Below are positions 58,935 to 64,000 of a stretch of DNA of 64,000 nucleotides, one piece after another. A program made the translations under genes and the position numbers. This DNA is from Siphonodentalium dalli (Eukaryota; Mollusca; Scaphopoda; Gadilida; Siphonodentaliidae): assembly GCA_032622095.1 (NCBI GenBank), contig CP136061.1, positions 22,818,991-22,882,990 on the forward strand, read 5' to 3'. The first letter of the stretch is position 1. Each line of letters opens with the position of its first letter. Below the pieces are notes generated by a model, which worked only from the letters and a program-made list of their open reading frames with translations, did no database searches and was not told the origin of the DNA.

Positions 58935-59500
58935 CAAAGATGGCCACCATGTTTTTTATAGCTCCCGTCAAGAGGTGATCCTAAACATGCCTGTAAATTT
59001 TCAAAACAACTATCCAATAAAAGCGGGCTACAGGGTGCGTCAATAGATTCAAAATTGAAATCCAAGATGGCTGCTGACAGCCATGTTTTTTCACAAATTT
59101 CGGGAAAAATTGTGGATCTCATCTAGAGGTCAGCCGAAGTTCCATATGAAGTTCGGTGATGATTAGATTAGACAGGTGGTCTGTAGGATGTGCCAAAGAA
59201 TTTAGTCATACAAACAGTCAAATCCAAGATGGCCACTGGCAGCCATGTTTTGTGGCCAAATGACCTCAAAATGACTCGTTCTCATCTACTTGTCAATGTT
59301 AACATTCATGACAAATTTCATGATAATCAGACAAATAGTCCGGCCTGTAACACGTGCTAATGGATTGAATTGTGAAATCCATGATGGCTGCTGGTGGCAA
59401 TGTTTTTTTGCCGAATGACCCCAAATGTCTCATTACCATCTACATTTCACTGTCAACAACCACGACAAATTTCATAATAATCCCACCAAAGGTATGACCT
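58935..59500. repeat. dispersed repeat with 'aatccaagatggc' units
   Basis: At least four imperfect units of about 130-150 bp share 'aaatc.aagatggc..c.ggcagccatgtttttt', '..caaatttcatgataatc' and 'cctgta...gtgc.aa'. Non-coding; similar units are frequent in mollusc genomes. Confidence 0.7.
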
Positions 59501-59529
59501 GTAGCCCATGCTAATGGAAATTGTTGACA

Positions 59530-59972
59530 AAATTCTGCTGTGGTTAAGAGGTCGATTAACCCTTTACCCAACAAACCGGCCAAAACCGGCCAAATAAAGC
59601 TGCAACAGCCTAAATTATCTCGGGTCTGTCTCAATAAAACGATACAAATATGGATATCATTGGAACCGGCTCATTGACCACATTGTGATGGTTACAGTTA
59701 TGCCCTGTGCCAATGCATTCTCTTATATATGCGAGTCGACCATAGGTCGCCTCGCATATATAAGAGAATGCATTGGCCTAAAAAAAATCTTTTTTTAACA
59801 CTTTTTACCATTTTTTCTTACATTCTTTAACAATTTTATAATTTTTAATGTGTTAAGCCAATGCATTCTCTTATATATGCGAGGCGACCTATGGTCGACT
59901 CGCATATATAAGAGAATGCATTGGCACAGGGCCCTTCTGTTGGGTAAAGGGTTAATTAGAGCATTACTGTAT
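59530..59972. mobile_element. Family A right arm interrupted by a T1 element
   Basis: 'aattctgctgtggttaagag' + 'gtcga', then T1 (59556-59955), then 'ttagagcattactgta'. The last bases of this MITE abut, and are included in, the zinc-finger satellite monomer. Confidence 0.85.
59556..59955. mobile_element. T1 family TTAA MITE (copy 5)
   Basis: TTAA-CCCTTTACCCAACA ... TGTTGGGTAAAGGG-TTAA with both palindromic modules. Confidence 0.92.
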
Positions 59973-62900
59973 GTGTGACTTACCTTGTGTTTAATACTGT
60001 GCATGTGGTCATTATAAGGGATAATCCCGGAACACAGTACATTACTGTATGTGTGACTTACCTTGTGTTTAATACTGTGCATGTGGTCATTATAAGGGAT
60101 AATCCCGGAACACAGTACATTACTGTATGTGTGACTTACCTTGTGTTTAATACTGTGCATGTGGTCATTATAAGGGATAATCCCGGAACACAGTACATTA
60201 CTGTATGTGTGACTTACCTTGTGTTTAATACTGTGCATGTGGTCATTATAAGGGATAATCCCGGAACACAGTACATTACTGTATGTGTGACTTACCTTGT
60301 GTTTAATACTGTGCATGTGGTCATTATAAGGGATAATCCCGAAACACAGTACTGTATGTGTGACTTACCTTGTGTTTAATACTGTGCATGTGGTCATTAT
60401 AAGGGATAATCCCGGAACACAGTACATTACTGTATGTGTGACTTACCTTGTGTTTAATACTGTGCATGTGGTCATTATAAGGGATAATCCCGGAACACAG
60501 TACATTACTGTATGTGTGACTTACCTTGTGTTTAATACTGTGCATGTGGTCATTATAAGGGATAATCCCGGAACACAGTACATTACTGTATGTGTGACTT
60601 ACCTTGTGTTTAATACTGTGCATGTGGTCATTATAAGGGATAATCCCGGAACACAGTACATTACTGTATGTGTGACTTACCTTGTGTTTAATACTGTGCA
60701 TGTGGTCATTATAAGGGATAATCCCGGAACACAGTACATTACTGTATGTGTGACTTACCTTGTGTTTAATACTGTGCATGTGGTCATTATAAGGGATAAT
60801 CCCGAAACACAGTACTGTATGTGTGACTTACCTTGTGTTTAATACTGTGCATGTGGTCATTATAAGGGATAATCCCGGAACACAGTACATTACTGTATGT
60901 GTGACTTACCTTGTGTTTAATACTGTGCATGTGGTCATTATAAGGGATAATCCCGGAACACAGTACATTACTGTATGTGTGACTTACCTTGTGTTTAATA
61001 CTGTGCATGTGGTCATTATAAGGGATAATCCCGAAACACAGTACTGTATGTGTGACTTACCTTGTGTTTAATACTGTGCATGTGGTCATTATAAGGGATA
61101 ATCCCGGAACACAGTACATTACTGTATGTGTGACTTACCTTGTGTTTAATACTGTGCATGTGGTCATTATAAGGGATAATCCCGGAACACAGTACATTAC
61201 TGTATGTGTGACTTACCTTGTGTTTAATACTGTGCATGTGGTCATTATAAGGGATAATCCCGGAACACAGTACATTACTGTATGTGTGACTTACCTTGTG
61301 TTTAATACTGTGCATGTGGTCATTATAAGGGATAATCCCGGAACACAGTACATTACTGTATGTGTGACTTACCTTGTGTTTAATACTGTGCATGTGGTCA
61401 TTATAAGGGATAATCCCGGAACACAGTACATTACTGTATGTGTGACTTACCTTGTGTTTAATACTGTGCATGTGGTCATTATAAGGGATAATCATTACTG
61501 TATGTGTGACTTACCTTGTGTTTAATACTGTGCATGTGGTCATTATAAGGGATAATCCCGGAACACAGTACTGTATGTGTGACTTACCTTGTGTTTAATA
61601 CTGTGCATGTGGTCATTATAAGGGATAATCCCGGAACACAGTACATTACTGTATGTGTGACTTACCTTGTGTTTAATACTGTGCATGTGGTCATTATAAG
61701 GGATAATCCCGGAACACAGTACATTACTGTATGTGTGACTTACCTTGTGTTTAATACTGTGCATGTGGTCATTATAAGGGATAATCCCGGAACACAGTAC
61801 ATTACTGTATGTGTGACTTACCTTGTGTTTAATACTGTGCATGTGGTCATTATAAGGGATAATCATTACTGTATGTGTGACTTACCTTGTGTTTAATACT
61901 GTGCATGTGGTCATTATAAGGGATAATCCCGGAACACAGTACATTACTGTATGTGTGACTTACCTTGTGTTTAATACTGTGCATGTGGTCATTATAAGGG
62001 ATAATCCCGGAACACAGTACATTACTGTATGTGTGACTTACCTTGTGTTTAATACTGTGCATGTGGTCATTATAAGGGATAATCCCGGAACACAGTACAT
62101 TACTGTATGTGTGACTTACCTTGTGTTTAATACTGTGCATGTGGTCATTATAAGGGATAATCATTACTGTATGTGTGACTTACCTTGTGTTTAATACTGT
62201 GCATGTGGTCATTATAAGGGATAATCCCGGAACACAGTACTGTATGTGTGACTTACCTTGTGTTTAATACTGTGCATGTGGTCATTATAAGGGATAATCC
62301 CGGAACACAGTACATTACTGTATGTGTGACTTACCTTGTGTTTAATACTGTGCATGTGGTCATTATAAGGGATAATCCCGGAACACAGTACATTACTGTA
62401 TGTGTGACTTACCTTGTGTTTAATACTGTGCATGTGGTCATTATAAGGGATAATCCCGGAACACAGTACATTACTGTATGTGTGACTTACCTTGTGTTTA
62501 ATACTGTGCATGTGGTCATTATAAGGGATAATCATTACTGTATGTGTGACTTACCTTGTGTTTAATACTGTGCATGTGGTCATTATAAGGGATAATCATT
62601 ACTGTATGTGTGACTTACCTTGTGTTTAATACTGTGCATGTGGTCATTATAAGGGATAATCATTACTGTATGTGTGACTTACCTTGTGTTTAATACTGTG
62701 CATGTGGTCATTATAAGGGATAATCCCGGAACACAGTACATTACTGTATGTGTGACTTACCTTGTGTTTAATACTGTGCATGTGGTCATTATAAGGGATA
62801 ATCATTACTGTATGTGTGACTTACCTTGTGTTTAATACTGTGCATGTGGTCATTATAAGGGATAATCATTACTGTATGTGTGACTTACCTTGTGTTTAAT

Positions 62901-63357
62901 ACTGTGCATGTGGTCATTATAAGGGATAATCATTACTGTATGTGTGACTTACCTTGTGTTTAATACTGTGCATGTGGTCATTATAAGGGATAATCATTAC
63001 TGTATGTGTGACTTACCTTGTGTTTAATACTGTGCATGTGGTCATTATAAGGGATAATCCCGGAACACAGTACATTACTGTATGTGTGACTTACCTTGTG
63101 TTTAATACTGTGCATGTGGTCATTATAAGGGATAATCATTACTGTATGTGTGACTTACCTTGTGTTTAATACTGTGCATGTGGTCATTATAAGGGATAAT
63201 CCCGGAACACAGTACATTACTGTATGTGTGACTTACCTTGTGTTTAATACTGTGCATGTGGTCATTATAAGGGATAATCATTACTGTATGTGTGACTTAC
63301 CTTGTGTTTAATACTGTGCATGTGGTCATTATAAGGGATAATCCCGGAACACAGTAC
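59964..63357 (-). repeat. tandem array of a partial zinc-finger exon plus its splice donor, about 46 copies
   Basis: The main unit is 78 bp, with 73-bp and 64-bp variants. Read on the minus strand it is: the 3' end of exon 1 (coding VLCSGIIPYNDHMHSIKHK), donor AAG|GTAAGT, CACACA, then TACAGTAAT, which matches the tip of the adjacent family A MITE. The rightmost unit is the genuine exon end. The 78-bp unit equals 26 codons, so long open frames exist on both strands. Each unit keeps the two His ligands but lacks the two Cys ligands. Units are virtually identical, indicating recent expansion or strong homogenisation. Confidence 0.93.
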
Positions 63358-63459
63358 TTTACATCGATCACAGTAGAAGCTATCTGGTAACTTCTTGCGA
63401 TTTTTCATCATACTTGAGATACTCTTGTGCATCCCACTTTCATTGTGGACGTTGAAAAC
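63301..63459 (-). CDS. giant gene, visible exon 1: U1/matrin-type C2H2 zinc finger
   Basis: A 159-base exon of 53 codons, phase 0 at both ends, with a plausible acceptor TTTATCAAG|GTTTTC and a perfect donor ACAAG|GTAAGT. The peptide starts VFNVHNESGMHKSISSMMKN. It contains FYCDRCKVLCSG...NDHMHSIKHK with Cys-x2-Cys-x12-His-x5-His, the spacing of U1C/JAZ/matrin-type fingers, which often bind RNA or double-stranded RNA. No start methionine is evident; upstream exons should lie right of the window. Its 3' part is the source of the adjoining 59.97-63.36 kb array. Confidence 0.82.
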
Positions 63460-63715
63460 CTTGATAAATGATAAACATAAGTTTTATTTACAATTTAAGC
63501 CTTTGATGGGTTGAACGACATTTACGCTGTCATACGTTTGGCGGGTGGGACAAAATTTATGTCATTTTCAATAGTTTGGTGATACATGTAGTGACATATA
63601 CGATAACATATATGATAGTGCCATATGAACAAACAAAAAGTTGCAAAATCAGCATACTAAATCTGTATATATTCACATTTATAGTGTTAAAACTTTATAC
63701 AATACAACTTTTAAT
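63460..63715. other. upstream intron, no recognisable feature
   Basis: AT-rich DNA between the exon 1 acceptor and the SINE. Confidence 0.5.
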
Positions 63716-63719
63716 TGCA

Positions 63720-64000
63720 CTTGGTAGCCCAGTGGTTAGAGTGTCGGACTTGTAATGGTGTCAATGCACCGGCATGAGTTCACGCCCTGCCGGTGGACTA
63801 TCGTCTCCGCAACAGTGACTTGGTCAGATTAAGCGGTGTGTGTGCTATATATAGCCATACGCTGTTTCAAATCTCACGCCAGGTTGTGACCCTTGGGCAA
63901 GGTCGCTTGTACTGTGCTCACTTCGTCGTACCTAGACGATAAATAGGTACCTGGTTGTTTGGTATCCGTAAGCCGCTCTAGTGAAGCGCCTGTAAAATGG
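63720..64000 (+). mobile_element. tRNA-derived SINE, cut by the window edge
   Basis: The head carries an A-box-like TAGCCCAGTGG and a B-box-like GAGTTCACGCC. It is followed by a tRNA-unrelated body with 'cccttgggcaaggtcgct' and 'taaataggtacctgg', resembling conserved central domains of metazoan SINEs. The 3' end is outside the window. Confidence 0.8.

Noticed and set aside
59975-62565. Many long open frames on both strands (MTYLVFNTVHVV... and MHSIKHKVSHTYSN...) as protein-coding genes
   Set aside because: They arise because the 78-bp repeat is a multiple of three with no stop in those frames. The plus-strand frames have no other support, and the minus-strand ones are the exon 1 fragment repeated.
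63720-63800. Functional tRNA gene
   Set aside because: Only A-box and B-box similarity; no cloverleaf acceptor pairing seen, and it continues directly into a SINE body.

Overview
The window is AT-rich animal nuclear DNA, probably from a bivalve mollusc. It has long introns, dense small DNA transposons, an intronless Cys-loop receptor copy, and dispersed segments built around a '(c)cataactctgg ... gacggacgg' theme that is common in bivalve genomes. I see no bacterial-style operon, CRISPR array, rRNA or true tRNA. The species cannot be fixed from sequence alone.

Backbone: one very large minus-strand gene appears to run through almost the whole window (about 63.46 kb down to 7.69 kb and beyond both ends). 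I assembled eight exons by eye from acceptor and donor sites and matching phases: 63459-63301, 44535-44400, 40251-39211, 36772-34904, 32613-29100, 21269-20924, 18709-16597 and 7895-7690. Together they encode about 3,130 residues: a U1/matrin-type C2H2 zinc finger, thousands of residues of repeat-rich disordered sequence, an RS/RK-rich segment, and a C-terminal region that looks like part of a PIN-type nuclease domain. I do not recognise the gene.

The intron between visible exons 1 and 2 (about 19 kb) holds, on the plus strand, a 5'-truncated LINE (48.5-50.3 kb) and an intronless nicotinic-receptor-like gene with one frameshift (56.0-57.2 kb). It also holds a 3.4-kb tandem array (59.97-63.36 kb). 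Each monomer of that array is the 3' end of the zinc-finger exon, its 5' splice site, 12 bases of intron and the first bases of a neighbouring MITE. About 46 copies of a host splice donor are therefore lined up behind the exon. This is the most unusual feature in the window.

Most other DNA is transposon. There are several non-autonomous TTAA (piggyBac-like) families, three of which share a 69-bp palindromic TATA-containing module. There is an 8-bp-TSD hAT-like MITE with internal palindromes (family B) and a TA foldback MITE (family A). There are also hAT-like, MULE-like and Tigger/pogo-like elements, often nested two or three deep. Minisatellites lie at 1-882 (53 bp), 22.5-22.9 kb, 23.0-24.1 kb (17 bp) and inside most large exons. 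The window ends in a tRNA-derived SINE.
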